Under the pieces are notes generated by a model. The model made no database searches, was not told the DNA's origin, and was given only the letters and a program-made list of their open reading frames with translations. Source: Paracoccaceae bacterium (lineage in GTDB: Bacteria > Pseudomonadota > Alphaproteobacteria > Rhodobacterales > Rhodobacteraceae). Taken from it: a stretch of 36,966 bases of DNA. Shown one piece after another: positions 7,841 through 16,095 of this stretch (position 1 is the first letter of the stretch; each line of letters starts with the position of its first letter). The stretch lies in the NCBI GenBank assembly GCA_024640245.1, contig JAHEFH010000008.1:1-36966 (forward strand). Reading direction: 5' to 3'. The position numbers and the translations under genes were made by a program.

Positions 7841-8698
7841 CTAGAGCTCTTGGTCTTCTACCGGGTCCGTATCGTCTAGATACGCCCGCCAGAGGTCAGG
7901 ACGACGTTTCTGTGTCAGGTCCTTGGACTGTTCGGTTCGCCATTCGGCGATCTTCGCGTGATGGCCGGACAGAAGAATGTCCGGTATCTTGCGACCCTGC
8001 CAGTCCGTGGGCCTTGTGTATTGCGGGTGCTCTAGCAGGCCGTGCGAAAATGATTCTTCTTCAGCCGACTCAGCGTTCCCAAGCACGCGGGGTATAAGGC
8101 GAACTGTCGCATCAATCAAGGCCTGAGCTGCAATCTCTCCTCCAGTGAGCACGAAGTCTCCCAAAGACACCTCTTCGACCTCGAAAGCGTCCAGCACACG
8201 CTGGTCCACGCCCTCGAAACGACCGCAGAGCAGGGTTATGCCCTCGGCTTGGGAAAACCGTTGTGCCATTTTCTGGTCGAACCGTTTGCCGCGCGGCGAC
8301 AGATATACGATCGGCCACTTTTTGCGGTTCTCGGATACATCTCGCTGGGCAAAGGACAGGGCGTCGCCGACGACATCCGCGCGCAGCACCATGCCTGCGC
8401 CGCCACCGGCGGGGGTGTCGTCAACGTCGCGGTGCTTGCCGCGGCCGAAAATCCGCAGATCGATGGGCTCGAGTGCCCAAAGGCCGTCCTGCAAGGCACG
8501 GCCGGTCAGGGATTCGCCCAAAACGCCGGGAAAGGAATTCGGAAACAGGGTGATTACCTTAGCCCGCCAGGCGCCGGCCAGATCGGGGCGGTCCTGTATG
8601 AGGGCAGTCGGCTTGCGCGACGGGCGTACCGCGATACGGCCGTGCGATTTGGTGAAACGGGGTTTGCCGTCTTCCGGGGTTTCGGGATCAGTCGTCAT
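7841..8698 (-). CDS. trmD: tRNA (guanosine(37)-N1)-methyltransferase TrmD, with N-terminal extension
   Basis: TrmD methylates G37 next to the anticodon of tRNAs reading CNN codons, preventing +1 frameshifting. The 285-residue protein contains the SPOUT knot: [46 protein letters not shown], and the C-terminal [11 protein letters not shown] motif. Homology to E. coli TrmD begins only at about residue 45 ([17 protein letters not shown]). The first 44 residues, rich in Pro, Arg and Lys, are an extension. The start at 8698 has GAGGG upstream and overlaps rimM by 11 bp, so the extension is probably real and translation is coupled. Confidence 0.95.
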   Translation of the reverse strand: MTTDPETPEDGKPRFTKSHGRIAVRPSRKPTALIQDRPDLAGAWRAKVITLFPNSFPGVLGESLTGRALQDGLWALEPIDLRIFGRGKHRDVDDTPAGGGAGMVLRADVVGDALSFAQRDVSENRKKWPIVYLSPRGKRFDQKMAQRFSQAEGITLLCGRFEGVDQRVLDAFEVEEVSLGDFVLTGGEIAAQALIDATVRLIPRVLGNAESAEEESFSHGLLEHPQYTRPTDWQGRKIPDILLSGHHAKIAEWRTEQSKDLTQKRRPDLWRAYLDDTDPVEDQEL

Positions 8699-9218
8699 CT
8701 TCGCCCTCCGAAAAAACGCCGGCGGGCGGGTCGGCTATGATCCGGCCCGCTTGCAGATCGACGGTCGGAACCGCTTCTTTGGTGAAGGGCAGCAGGACCG
8801 GAGTTTTCAGGCCCCTGCCGCTGACCTCCAGCAGATCTCCGGCGCCGTGGTCGTGGATTGCGGTGACCTTGCCCAGCAGTTCTCCACCGGTGTCGAACAC
8901 TTCGAGCCCGATAAGGTCGGCGTGATAGAATTCGTCATCGGGCAGGTTCGGCAGAACATTGCGGTCGACATAGAGCGCGGTCCCGCGCAGCGCGTCGGCC
9001 TGATCCTTGAAGCGGACGTTCTTGATCCGCGCGGCGAACCCACCCTTGATCGGTCCCGTGATCTTGACCTCGAAGCTTTGCTTGCCGTCTTCGGAGTAAA
9101 GCGGGGAATAATCGCCGATGGCGGCCGGATCGGCGCAGAAACTTTTCAGGCGCACTTCGCCCTTGACGCCAAAGGCACCCATTATGGCCCCGACACAGAT
9201 ACGATTTGCGTTTGTCAT
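8688..9218 (-). CDS. rimM: 16S rRNA processing protein RimM
   Basis: RimM is a 30S maturation factor that binds uS19 and helps assemble the small-subunit head. The 176 residues show both domains: the N-terminal RimM fold ([21 protein letters not shown]) and the C-terminal PRC-barrel ([38 protein letters not shown]), ending in an acidic tail. AGGAACAGG provides the ribosome binding site. It overlaps trmD by 11 bp and follows bluB by 10 bp, so it is tightly embedded in the operon. Confidence 0.95.
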   Translation of the reverse strand: MTNANRICVGAIMGAFGVKGEVRLKSFCADPAAIGDYSPLYSEDGKQSFEVKITGPIKGGFAARIKNVRFKDQADALRGTALYVDRNVLPNLPDDEFYHADLIGLEVFDTGGELLGKVTAIHDHGAGDLLEVSGRGLKTPVLLPFTKEAVPTVDLQAGRIIADPPAGVFSEGEDDD

Positions 9219-9228
9219 ATTCCTGTTC

Positions 9229-9861
9229 CTAACGCTCGAACCAATCGATGGTGCGCGGATCGCGCAGTTCCCAGCCGACGGTCTGCAACTCCGGAGTCAG
9301 CGTGTCCTCTTGCGGCCAGCCGACACAAAGATATGCTACCAGCGACCAGTTTTCCGGCACGTCGAGGTCGCGGCGCAACCGGTCCGGGTCAAGTATCGAG
9401 ACCCAGCCGACCCCCAGTCCGTGAGTGCGGGCCGCCAGCCAGAAATTCATGATTGCGGACACCACCGAATAGCGCCGCGTTTCCGGCATGGTGCGCGCGC
9501 CCAATCCCGTTCCCTTCGGGGTTTCGTCATCGCAGAAAATGGCGAGGTGTTCGGGGGCCTCGCGCATTCCGGACAGTTTCAGGCCCGCATAAAGCTCGGC
9601 TCGGTCGCCTTCATAACCGGCGAGTGCCTCGCGGTTGGATGACTGGAAATTCGACACCGCTTTCTCGCGGGTTTCGTCTTGCGTAACGCGGACAATGCGC
9701 CACGGTTCCGAAAGGCCGACCGACGGGGCCAGCTGGAACGTGTCCAGACAGTCCCGTAACAGGTCGACCGGTACCGGATCGGATTTGAAGTGGCGCACAT
9801 CGCGGCGCCACTTCATCAGTTCTAGAAGTTCCGATCGGAAGTCTGGTGAAAATTCACGCAT
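9229..9861 (-). CDS. bluB: 5,6-dimethylbenzimidazole synthase BluB (nitroreductase fold)
   Basis: BluB cannibalises reduced FMN with oxygen to make 5,6-dimethylbenzimidazole, the lower ligand of cobalamin. The 210 residues carry the flavin-binding [13 protein letters not shown] motif near residue 18, whose Asp corresponds to the catalytic Asp of the family, then [12 protein letters not shown], where ordinary nitroreductases differ. The closing helix [26 protein letters not shown] also fits BluB. It sits between rpsP (27 bp) and rimM (10 bp) in the ribosomal operon, with no other cobalamin gene nearby. A generic nitroreductase is the alternative but less likely. Confidence 0.87.
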   Translation of the reverse strand: MREFSPDFRSELLELMKWRRDVRHFKSDPVPVDLLRDCLDTFQLAPSVGLSEPWRIVRVTQDETREKAVSNFQSSNREALAGYEGDRAELYAGLKLSGMREAPEHLAIFCDDETPKGTGLGARTMPETRRYSVVSAIMNFWLAARTHGLGVGWVSILDPDRLRRDLDVPENWSLVAYLCVGWPQEDTLTPELQTVGWELRDPRTIDWFER

Positions 9862-9888
9862 TGGTGTCTTCCGATTGCGGGCCGGAGC

Positions 9889-10308
9889 TTACTCGGCGGT
9901 TTCTTCTGCCGCAGCTTCTTCAGCAGGAGCCTCTGCGACCGGCGCAGGAGCAGCAGCGGCCTCGGCGGCAGCGGCGGCCTTGGCTGCCTTTTCTTCTACG
10001 CGCGCTTTGGCTTTCTTGCCTGGGACGCCGGATTTCAGGTTTGCGCGCTCTTTCTTGGCGATGACGCCTGCAGCTTCGAGGAAGCGGGACACGCGGTCGG
10101 TCGGCTGTGCGCCTTCACCGAGCCAGTACTGTACGCGCTCCATGTTCAGTTGGACGCGGTCTTCGCTGTCTTTCGGCAGCAGCGGGTTGTACGTGCCCAG
10201 TTTTTCAACAAAGCGGCCATCGCGAGCCATGCGGCTGTCGGCGGCAACGACGCTGTAATGAGGGCGTTTCTTGGACCCGCCACGTGCGAGACGAATTTTC
10301 ATAGCCAT
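9889..10308 (-). CDS. rpsP: 30S ribosomal protein S16 (bS16)
   Basis: A 139-residue bS16: [42 protein letters not shown] is the family core, followed by the [21 protein letters not shown] segment. The last ~45 residues are an Ala/Glu/Lys-rich tail, common in alphaproteobacterial S16. AGGAGA lies six bases before the ATG at 10308 and decides this start over the ATG two codons further in. It follows the chorismate mutase gene by 55 bp. Confidence 0.96.
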   Translation of the reverse strand: MAMKIRLARGGSKKRPHYSVVAADSRMARDGRFVEKLGTYNPLLPKDSEDRVQLNMERVQYWLGEGAQPTDRVSRFLEAAGVIAKKERANLKSGVPGKKAKARVEEKAAKAAAAAEAAAAPAPVAEAPAEEAAAEETAE

Positions 10309-10363
10309 GGTATATCTCCTAAATAAGCTATTTGCGGGCGCGTGCCCGACATTGGTTTGCGGG

Positions 10364-10669
10364 TTATTGCCCGCCGTTCTTGTGTTCCAGATGATGGTGA
10401 ATGACTTCGCTGATGATGAAGTTCAGGAACTTCTTGGCGAATTCGGGGTCGAGGTCGGCTTCCAGCGCCATGCGCTGCAGACGGTCGATTTGTTGTGCCT
10501 CGCGCGCCGGATCGGAGGGCGGCAGCGTGTGTTCGGCCTTGAGCTTGCCCACGGCCTGTGTGTGCTTGAACCGCTCGGCCAGCGTATAAGTCAGGATGGC
10601 GTCCAGACGGTCAATGCTGTTTCGGTGCTCTTTCAGCAGTTCTGCCGCTTTCTGTACGGAGTCGGTCAT
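10364..10669 (-). CDS. Chorismate mutase, AroQ class
   Basis: A 101-residue all-helical AroQ domain that rearranges chorismate to prephenate at the head of phenylalanine and tyrosine synthesis. Recognisable elements are the first helix [31 protein letters not shown], carrying the active-site Arg and Lys, and the [15 protein letters not shown] turn. The family length is about 90-100 residues, so it is monofunctional with no prephenate dehydratase domain. Its start overlaps the GNAT stop by 4 bp (translational coupling), and it precedes rpsP. Confidence 0.92.
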   Translation of the reverse strand: MTDSVQKAAELLKEHRNSIDRLDAILTYTLAERFKHTQAVGKLKAEHTLPPSDPAREAQQIDRLQRMALEADLDPEFAKKFLNFIISEVIHHHLEHKNGGQ

Positions 10670-11208
10670 CGGGCGTTCTCCAGCGTTTTTTCAAGAGCCA
10701 GTTCAGCCGGGGCCGGATGGCGGTAAACAAGGCAGGGTTTGTCCGGAGCAGGCGTCTTGGCCGTCGGGTCCAGAACAGCGCCGAGGCGCTCCGCCAGCTT
10801 GACCGAGCGCAGGTTCTCCGGTGCTATATAGCTTACGGTGGTTTCCCAGCCGAGGCGCGCGTAAGCGTCGGCGCGGGCCGCAGAAGCGGCTTCATATGCG
10901 ATGCCTTTGCCTTCAGCGTTGCCGAAAATCATCCAGCCGAGTTCGGTCTCGGGCCAGTCCGCAGGCCGCCACGGGCCAACCAGCCCAACGGCCTGATCGT
11001 TGCCCTTGAAAGTCACCGTCCACATCCCGAAGCCGAGCATTTCCCAATGGCCAAGTTCGGTTGCGAAGCTGCGGAACACCTGACCCTCCGTCAGCGAACT
11101 GTAAATGTGGCGCATGCCGCCGGCATTGGCAAAATTCTTGAACGCCTCATAGTCCGTGGCGACGGGTCGGCGCAGGATAAGGCGCTCGGTTTCAAGACGA
11201 ATGGTCAT
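10666..11208 (-). CDS. GNAT family N-acetyltransferase (RimJ/RimL-like)
   Basis: A 180-residue acetyltransferase of the type starting with LETERLILRRPVATDYEAF, the usual opening of RimJ/RimL-like GNAT proteins. The acetyl-CoA region is at about residues 95-115 (ELGWMIFGNAEGKGIAYEAASAA), with the pyrophosphate loop somewhat degenerate, and PENLRSVKLAERLG is the standard last helix. The substrate is unknown; ribosomal protein N-terminal acetylation is plausible from the neighbours but only inferred. It overlaps ffh (4 bp) upstream and chorismate mutase (4 bp) downstream. Confidence 0.88.
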   Translation of the reverse strand: MTIRLETERLILRRPVATDYEAFKNFANAGGMRHIYSSLTEGQVFRSFATELGHWEMLGFGMWTVTFKGNDQAVGLVGPWRPADWPETELGWMIFGNAEGKGIAYEAASAARADAYARLGWETTVSYIAPENLRSVKLAERLGAVLDPTAKTPAPDKPCLVYRHPAPAELALEKTLENAR

Positions 11209-12710
11209 TTCTTTTTCCCGAATCCGCTGAGGCCAGGTGGCAGGCCGCCGCCGCCAAGACCGGGCAGCCCGCCCGGCAAACCGCCGCCCAGTTTTCTGGC
11301 TGCATCTTCCATCTGTTTCGGGTCCATACTGCCCATGTCAGCAGGCATGCCGCCCTTGCCCATCAGACCGCGCATGGCATTCTTCATCATGCCGCCTTTG
11401 CCCATCTTGCCCATTTTTTTCATCATGTCGGCCATCTGGCGGTGCTGCTTCAGCAGCTTGTTCAGTTCGGACACTTCCATACCCGCGCCTTTGGCGATAC
11501 GTTTCTTGCGGCTGGCTTGCAAGATCTGCGGGTTGGCGCGCTCTCTTTTGGTCATGGACTGGATCAGGGCGATCTGGTGCTTGAAAACCGCGTCGTCGAT
11601 TCCGCCCGCAGCTTCGATCTGTTTCGACATCTTCTTCATGCCGGGCATCATGCCCATGATGCCTTCCATGCCGCCCATCTTCATCATCTGTTCAAGCTGG
11701 GATTTCAGGTCGTTCATGTTGAACTGACCCTTGGTGAAGCGGCGCATCATGCGCTCTGCTTCTTCGGCCTCGATAGTTTCCTGGGCCTTTTCAACCAGCG
11801 AGACGATGTCGCCCATGCCGAGGATCCGGCCCGCGATACGCTCGGGGTGGAATTCCTCAAGCGCGTCCATCTTTTCGCCGAGGCCGACGAATTTGATCGG
11901 CTTGCCGGTCACGGCGCGCATCGACAGGGCCGCGCCGCCACGGCCGTCGCCGTCCATACGGGTCAGAACCACGCCGGAAACGCCGACCTTCTGGTCGAAT
12001 TCCTGCGCCACATTGACCGCGTCCTGACCGGTCAGGCCGTCGACGACCAGAAGGGTCTCGCGCGGGGTCGCAACATCGCGGACCGCCTGAACCTCGTCCA
12101 TCAGAACATCGTCGATGTGCAGCCGGCCGGCGGTGTCCAGCATATAGACGTCGTAACCGCCCAGCGTGGCCTGTTGTTTCGCACGCTTGGCGATCTGGAC
12201 CGCGTTCTCGCCCTTGATGATCGGAAGTGTATCAACGCCGATCTGCTTGCCGAGGATAGCCAACTGTTCCATAGCGGCGGGCCGGTTGGTGTCGAGCGAT
12301 GCCATCAGCACGCGTTTCTTGTTCTTGTCGGTCAGACGCTTCGCCAGCTTGGCGGTGGTCGTCGTTTTACCAGAGCCTTGAAGCCCTACCATCAGGATCG
12401 GCGCGGGCGGGCTGTCGATCTTCAGGTCGCCGGCGCGGGCGTCGTCGCCAGCCAGAAAATGCACCAGTTCGTCATGGACGATCTTCACGACCTGCTGGCC
12501 CGGTGTTACCGAGCGGGTGACGGCCTGTCCGGTGGCCTTGTCCTGAATGGCCTTGATGAAATCGCGCGCGACGGGCAGGGAGACGTCGGCCTCCAGCAGC
12601 GCGATGCGTACTTCGCGCAGGGCGACGGCGACATCCTCGTCGGACAGCGCGCCCTGCTTGGTCAGCTTGTCAAAGACGCCGGAGAGGCGTTCGGATAGAT
12701 TTTCAAACAT
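11205..12710 (-). CDS. ffh: Signal recognition particle GTPase Ffh
   Basis: Ffh binds the signal sequence and 4.5S RNA and targets ribosomes to FtsY. The 501-residue protein has the N-domain (MFENLSERLSGVFDKL), the G-domain with P-loop GLQGSGKTTTTAKLA near residue 105, the DTAGRLHID and TRMDGDGRGG motifs, and a methionine-rich M-domain (MMKMGGMEGIMGMMPGMKK). It ends in a Gly/Pro-rich tail. AAGGAGG eight bases before the ATG at 12710 decides the start; the open frame running up to 12776 is not homologous. It is the first gene of the nine-gene operon. Confidence 0.97.
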   Translation of the reverse strand: MFENLSERLSGVFDKLTKQGALSDEDVAVALREVRIALLEADVSLPVARDFIKAIQDKATGQAVTRSVTPGQQVVKIVHDELVHFLAGDDARAGDLKIDSPPAPILMVGLQGSGKTTTTAKLAKRLTDKNKKRVLMASLDTNRPAAMEQLAILGKQIGVDTLPIIKGENAVQIAKRAKQQATLGGYDVYMLDTAGRLHIDDVLMDEVQAVRDVATPRETLLVVDGLTGQDAVNVAQEFDQKVGVSGVVLTRMDGDGRGGAALSMRAVTGKPIKFVGLGEKMDALEEFHPERIAGRILGMGDIVSLVEKAQETIEAEEAERMMRRFTKGQFNMNDLKSQLEQMMKMGGMEGIMGMMPGMKKMSKQIEAAGGIDDAVFKHQIALIQSMTKRERANPQILQASRKKRIAKGAGMEVSELNKLLKQHRQMADMMKKMGKMGKGGMMKNAMRGLMGKGGMPADMGSMDPKQMEDAARKLGGGLPGGLPGLGGGGLPPGLSGFGKKK

Positions 12711-12903
12711 ATCGCGGCCCTCCTTAGACCCGTCATTGGCCCCTATGTAGGGACTGTTACGCCAAACGCAAAACACACCCGTGGGCGAAACTCGCTGACG
12801 GATGGCGATCCTGAGACCGGAAGCAATTCGACTTCCTTGGATTATTCGGGTGTTTAGTTTCGGTTTGGCGGCGAGTCAAGCGCCCCTTCCGAGATTGCGC
12901 CCG

Positions 12904-12923
12904 CCCCGCACGGATGTGCGGGG
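12904..12923. other. GC-rich stem-loop downstream of azoR
   Basis: CCCCGCAC (12904-12911) and GTGCGGGG (12916-12923) form an 8-bp perfect stem with a 4-base loop, 43 bp past the azoreductase stop codon. There is no T-tract on either strand, so it may be a 3'-end stabilising hairpin or part of a factor-dependent terminator. The rest of the ffh leader (12711-12965) shows nothing I can name. Confidence 0.5.
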
Positions 12924-12965
12924 CAGTACAGGCAAGATAGAATGATTTTGGTGCATCGGCGCGGC

Positions 12966-13553
12966 TCAAGCCGCGCTGTCGGCAGGTTTGACGGACAGGT
13001 TGGCCGGGGCGTACGGAGTGCCAAAGCGGACGTCGACCGCTTCCTTGTCGAGAAACTCGACTTCAGTAATGCCGACGAAGCCAAGAACCGTTTTCAGGTA
13101 AGGGGTCACGTGATCCATCGCTGCGCCCATAGGCACGCCGCCGGAGGCGAAGGCGATCACGGCTTTCTTGCCCTTCAACAAACCTTCGGGACCGTTTTCG
13201 GTATAGCGGAAGGTCACACCGGCCCGCGCGATCTGGTCGACCCACGCCTTGAGCGTGGCTGGTATGCCGAAGTTGTAAACCGGCGTGCCGATCACCAGCG
13301 TGTCGGCCGTGCGAAGTTCTTCGATCAGCCTGTCCGACAGAGATAGCGTTTGTTTCTGGGCCTCCGTGCGTTTTTCGGCGGGCGTGAAGTTTGCCCCGAT
13401 CCATTTTTCATCGATGAACGGCAGGTGGTCGTTGAGGTCACGCGATACGACCCTGCCGCCGTTCGCCAGACGCTGTGCGATCCTGTCGGACATGTCGCGC
13501 GATATCGAACCGTCTGTGCGGCCCGAGGCGTCTATTTTCAGTACTCTGGTCAT
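12966..13553 (-). CDS. azoR: FMN-dependent NADH-azoreductase (AzoR/AcpD family)
   Basis: A 195-residue flavodoxin-fold quinone/azo reductase. The FMN phosphate loop is at the N-terminus (IDASGRTDGSISRDMSDRI), and the flavin-contacting TPVYNFGIPATLKAWVDQIARAGVTFRYTENGPEGLLKGK region is highly typical of AzoR. Such enzymes use NAD(P)H to reduce quinones and azo compounds. It is divergent from a LysR regulator across 85 bp, a common regulator-target arrangement. Confidence 0.92.
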   Translation of the reverse strand: MTRVLKIDASGRTDGSISRDMSDRIAQRLANGGRVVSRDLNDHLPFIDEKWIGANFTPAEKRTEAQKQTLSLSDRLIEELRTADTLVIGTPVYNFGIPATLKAWVDQIARAGVTFRYTENGPEGLLKGKKAVIAFASGGVPMGAAMDHVTPYLKTVLGFVGITEVEFLDKEAVDVRFGTPYAPANLSVKPADSAA

Positions 13554-13638
13554 TGGACACTCGCTTTCTGATTAGGTTGACGCCTATGTAGCATTTCTAT
13601 ATTTGAACAAAAATGCAGTGAGCGAACAGGATTTGTGC

Positions 13639-14532
13639 ATGAGCGCACAGAAAGACCGCATTGAGAACTGGGATGAGGTCCGCACCGCCTATCATGTGGC
13701 GCGGTTGGGAACTTTGTCGGCTGCCGCCGCCTTTCTGGAAGTGCACCACGCGACCGTGATCCGACATATCGATGCACTGGAGGCCCGGCTGGGAACGAGG
13801 CTGTTCCAACGTCACGCGCGGGGGTATACGCCTACGGAATCCGGCCGTGACCTCTTGAAGGTGGCCGCTGCTACCGAAGACCTGCTGGCGCAGTTCGCCG
13901 GCCGTGTCAGGGGCCGCGGCGCCGAGGTTTCCGGCGAACTGGTGGTGACGGCCGTCACCAGCGCCTCGTTCTTTCTGACGCCTTTGCTGGCCGAGTTCCG
14001 CAAGCTGCATCCCGACATTACATTTCGTGTGATCGCGGAAAGCCGCTTACTGCGGCTGCAATACGGCGAGGCCCATGTCGCACTGCGTGCCGGCGCCACG
14101 CCGCAGGAACCCGACAATATAGTGCAGAAGCTTGGAGTGCTCAGGATGGGGTTATATGCGCACAAAAACTTTATCGGGCTAAACGGAGTGCCTAAATCGG
14201 AAAGCGAATTGGCGAAGTTCGATATTGTCGGACCCGAAGGCCCCAACAACGCGCCGCACAACAAGTGGCTGGCTGCAAATATCCCCGACAGCGCCGTTGT
14301 GTTCCGCAGCAATGAGGCGCAGGGCGCGGTAGATGCCGTGCGCTGCGGCATCGGGATCGGTTTTGTGCCGCGACGTGACGTGATACCCGGCGACGGTCTG
14401 GTTGAGGTCCTGCCGCCGCGGGAAGAATGGAGCGCCAATCTGTGGCTTGTCACGCATGTCGATCTGCACCGGACCACCAAGGTCCAGGCGTTCACCGAAT
14501 TTCTGAAACGGCAATCGAAGTACTGGGAGTGA
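13639..14532 (+). CDS. LysR family transcriptional regulator
   Basis: A 297-residue LysR-type regulator. The N-terminal winged helix covers residues 10-70 (WDEVRTAYHVARLGTLSAAAAFLEVHHATVIRHIDALEARLGTRLFQRHARGYTPTESG), followed by a periplasmic-binding-protein-like effector domain. The ATG at 13639 is preferred, with AGGA seven bases upstream; TTG 13603 and GTG 13618 are in frame but lack a site. It is divergent from azoR and ends four bases before an EamA transporter gene, so both are candidate targets. The effector is unknown. Confidence 0.93.
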   Translation: MSAQKDRIENWDEVRTAYHVARLGTLSAAAAFLEVHHATVIRHIDALEARLGTRLFQRHARGYTPTESGRDLLKVAAATEDLLAQFAGRVRGRGAEVSGELVVTAVTSASFFLTPLLAEFRKLHPDITFRVIAESRLLRLQYGEAHVALRAGATPQEPDNIVQKLGVLRMGLYAHKNFIGLNGVPKSESELAKFDIVGPEGPNNAPHNKWLAANIPDSAVVFRSNEAQGAVDAVRCGIGIGFVPRRDVIPGDGLVEVLPPREEWSANLWLVTHVDLHRTTKVQAFTEFLKRQSKYWE

Positions 14533-14536
14533 CCCT

Positions 14537-15424
14537 ATGATCAAAGCAATGGCCCCGTCCGCGCGGGGACACCTGGCGATGCTGCTGTTTTCGCTGTTGA
14601 TCGCCGGATCCTTCAGCTTCGGCTCGCGGATTGCAAATCTGATGGACCCGATCGCGCTGATGAGCTTGCGATTTGCCCTGTCGGGCGCGGTCGTAGGTGT
14701 GCTGGTCTGGGCGGGACCGGGCATCCGGAAGTCATATCTGGTGGCGCCGTGGCGCTATCTGGTGCTGGGCGGCCTGTTCGCGGCCTATTTCGTGCTGATG
14801 TTCGAGGGCCTTAAAACCGCCGCGCCCGTGTCGGCCGCCGCTGTGTTCACGCTCGTCCCGATGATGACTGCCCTTTTCGGATATTTTATTTTGGGCCAAA
14901 AGATCAACGGCCGGATATTTCTGGCTTTGCTGGTAGGAGCGGGCGGCGCGATTTGGGTGATATTCGACGGGCAGTTATCGTCGCTCCTGCGGTTCCAGAT
15001 CGGTCAGGGTGAGTTGATCTACCTTGTCGGTTGCGTCGCACACGGCCTTTACAGTCCGATGGCGCGCAGACTGAACAGGGGGGAGCCAACGGCTGTCTAT
15101 ACTCTCGGGATGATCCTCGGCGGGTTTTTCGTGTTGTTTCCGCTGGCGCTTCCGGAATTGAAATCGGCGGACTGGAGCGGCTTCCCTCCGGTTTTCTGGA
15201 TCGGCCTCGGATATCTCGCGGTTTTTTCCAGTGCGGCGACTTTTCTGGTTCTGAATTATGCGTCGATGAACCTGCCCAGCAGCAAGGTCATGGCCTATTC
15301 TTATCTGACGCCGTCCTGGGTTGTCGTGATCGAGCTTGTACTGACAGGGAGCATTCCGCATCTGGCGATCCTTGCCGGAATATTCGTGACAATCGGCTCG
15401 GTACTGATCCTGCTGCGGGACTGA
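14537..15424 (+). CDS. EamA/DMT family transporter
   Basis: A 295-residue inner membrane protein with about ten transmembrane helices arranged as two EamA repeats. The first repeat contains the AAPVSAAAVFTLVPMMTALFGYFILGQKI pattern and the second MNLPSSKVMAYSYLTPSWVVVIELVLTG, the typical end of each half. Such proteins usually export amino acids or other metabolites. It begins four bases after the LysR stop codon and is probably co-transcribed with it. Substrate not deducible from sequence. Confidence 0.9.
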   Translation: MIKAMAPSARGHLAMLLFSLLIAGSFSFGSRIANLMDPIALMSLRFALSGAVVGVLVWAGPGIRKSYLVAPWRYLVLGGLFAAYFVLMFEGLKTAAPVSAAAVFTLVPMMTALFGYFILGQKINGRIFLALLVGAGGAIWVIFDGQLSSLLRFQIGQGELIYLVGCVAHGLYSPMARRLNRGEPTAVYTLGMILGGFFVLFPLALPELKSADWSGFPPVFWIGLGYLAVFSSAATFLVLNYASMNLPSSKVMAYSYLTPSWVVVIELVLTGSIPHLAILAGIFVTIGSVLILLRD

Positions 15425-15431
15425 GCCACGC

Positions 15432-15788
15432 CTAGGTCCCGTCGTCAGACAGAACCGCCTCTGACTGTTCAAGAAAGGTTTCGAATGCGTCGAGGTTAAC
15501 ATGTTCGAACTGGCCGAAGCTTTCCATCCAGATAGAGGCATCGAGCAGGGCAGAGGGTTCCAGCTTGCACCATTTGACGCGACCGCGCTTTTCCTGCTCG
15601 ATCAATCCGGCCCGCGTCAGTACCTGCAGGTGCTTGGAAATAGCAGCCAGCGACATCTGGAACGGTTCCGCTACGTCGGTCACGGCCATGTCATCCTCCA
15701 GCAACAGTGTGAGGATGGAACGGCGCGTGGGATCGGAAAGCGCGGCAAAGACAAGATCGAGTCGGTCGGTCATCGAAAATGAGTGCAT
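15432..15788 (-). CDS. ArsR/SmtB family transcriptional regulator
   Basis: A helix-turn-helix repressor of 118 residues beginning MHSFSMTDRLDLVFAALSDPTRRSILTLLLEDDM. The recognition helix is in MSLAAISKHLQVLTRAGLIEQEKRGR. No Cys-rich metal site (CxCxxC) is visible; the only Cys is in VKWCKLEP, so it is probably a non-metal ArsR of the kind often paired with SRPBCC/AHSA1 proteins, although no such gene is adjacent. No start has a good ribosome binding site: ATG 15788, ATG 15773 and TTG 15800 are all possible. Convergent with the EamA gene (7 bp). Confidence 0.88.
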   Translation of the reverse strand: MHSFSMTDRLDLVFAALSDPTRRSILTLLLEDDMAVTDVAEPFQMSLAAISKHLQVLTRAGLIEQEKRGRVKWCKLEPSALLDASIWMESFGQFEHVNLDAFETFLEQSEAVLSDDGT

Positions 15789-15799
15789 CAGTGCATTCA
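15780..15799. promoter_or_regulatory. Imperfect inverted repeat at the ArsR gene start, candidate auto-operator
   Basis: TGAGTGCATCAGTGCATTCA reads the same on both strands at 14 of 20 positions, with the TGCA cores on each side. It overlaps the ArsR translation start region and would sit immediately before the gene if translation begins at ATG 15773. Size and position fit ArsR-type operators, but this is inference. Confidence 0.4.
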
Positions 15800-15955
15800 A
15801 AAGGTCAACCGGAAGGTTGAATGTCGCTATCGAACAAACGTCCTCTGATGCATCCCTCGGAATCGGTCAAAACTGACGGCTTCGAAAGATTGACGCGTTG
15901 CGGGTTCGATTTCCCTCTCACTCCGACAAGACCGTGCGAAAACAGCACTTTCAGG

Positions 15956-15976
15956 GCCGTTTTCAACTAAAACGGC
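15956..15976. promoter_or_regulatory. Inverted repeat upstream of the desaturase gene
   Basis: GCCGTTTT (15956-15963) and AAAACGGC (15969-15976) form an 8-bp perfect inverted repeat with a 5-base spacer, 120 bp before the desaturase start. It could be an operator or a weak terminator. The remaining 15801-16095 interval has no open frame worth calling. Confidence 0.4.
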
Positions 15977-16095
15977 GATTTTCCACTGATGAGCCCGCGC
16001 TAATTACGCACGCTTACTAGAATTTCTTTGCGCTAAAGTTATATTTCCTTTACGCGATGTGACGAAAGTTAGTCTTAAAGGTTGCAGGAAACGGA

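Noticed and set aside
8145-9452. A 435-codon open frame on the plus strand
   Set aside because: It runs antisense to trmD, rimM and bluB, all strongly conserved; its translation is Arg/Ser/Pro-rich and resembles no protein.
10305-10320. The rpsP leader reads AGGAGATATACCATGG on the minus strand, the same as the ribosome binding site and start of common expression vectors
   Set aside because: The surrounding sequence is a normal ribosomal operon with consistent codon use; a 16-base match to a strong Shine-Dalgarno context is best taken as coincidence, not as vector contamination.
11442-12698. A 418-codon open frame on the plus strand
   Set aside because: It is the exact antisense of ffh; the His/Asp/Leu-rich translation is an effect of high GC content.
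12711-12965. The GC-rich leader region of ffh considered as a location for the 4.5S RNA gene
   Set aside because: The conserved SRP RNA tetraloop and asymmetric-loop sequences were not found; only an 8-bp hairpin is present.
15898-15930. A tRNA T-arm-like string (GCGGGTTCGATTTCCC) followed by an acceptor-like stretch, possibly a tRNA remnant or phage attachment site
   Set aside because: The stem pairs badly (C-C mismatch, several wobbles), no D-arm or anticodon arm lies upstream, and no integrase or element boundary is nearby.
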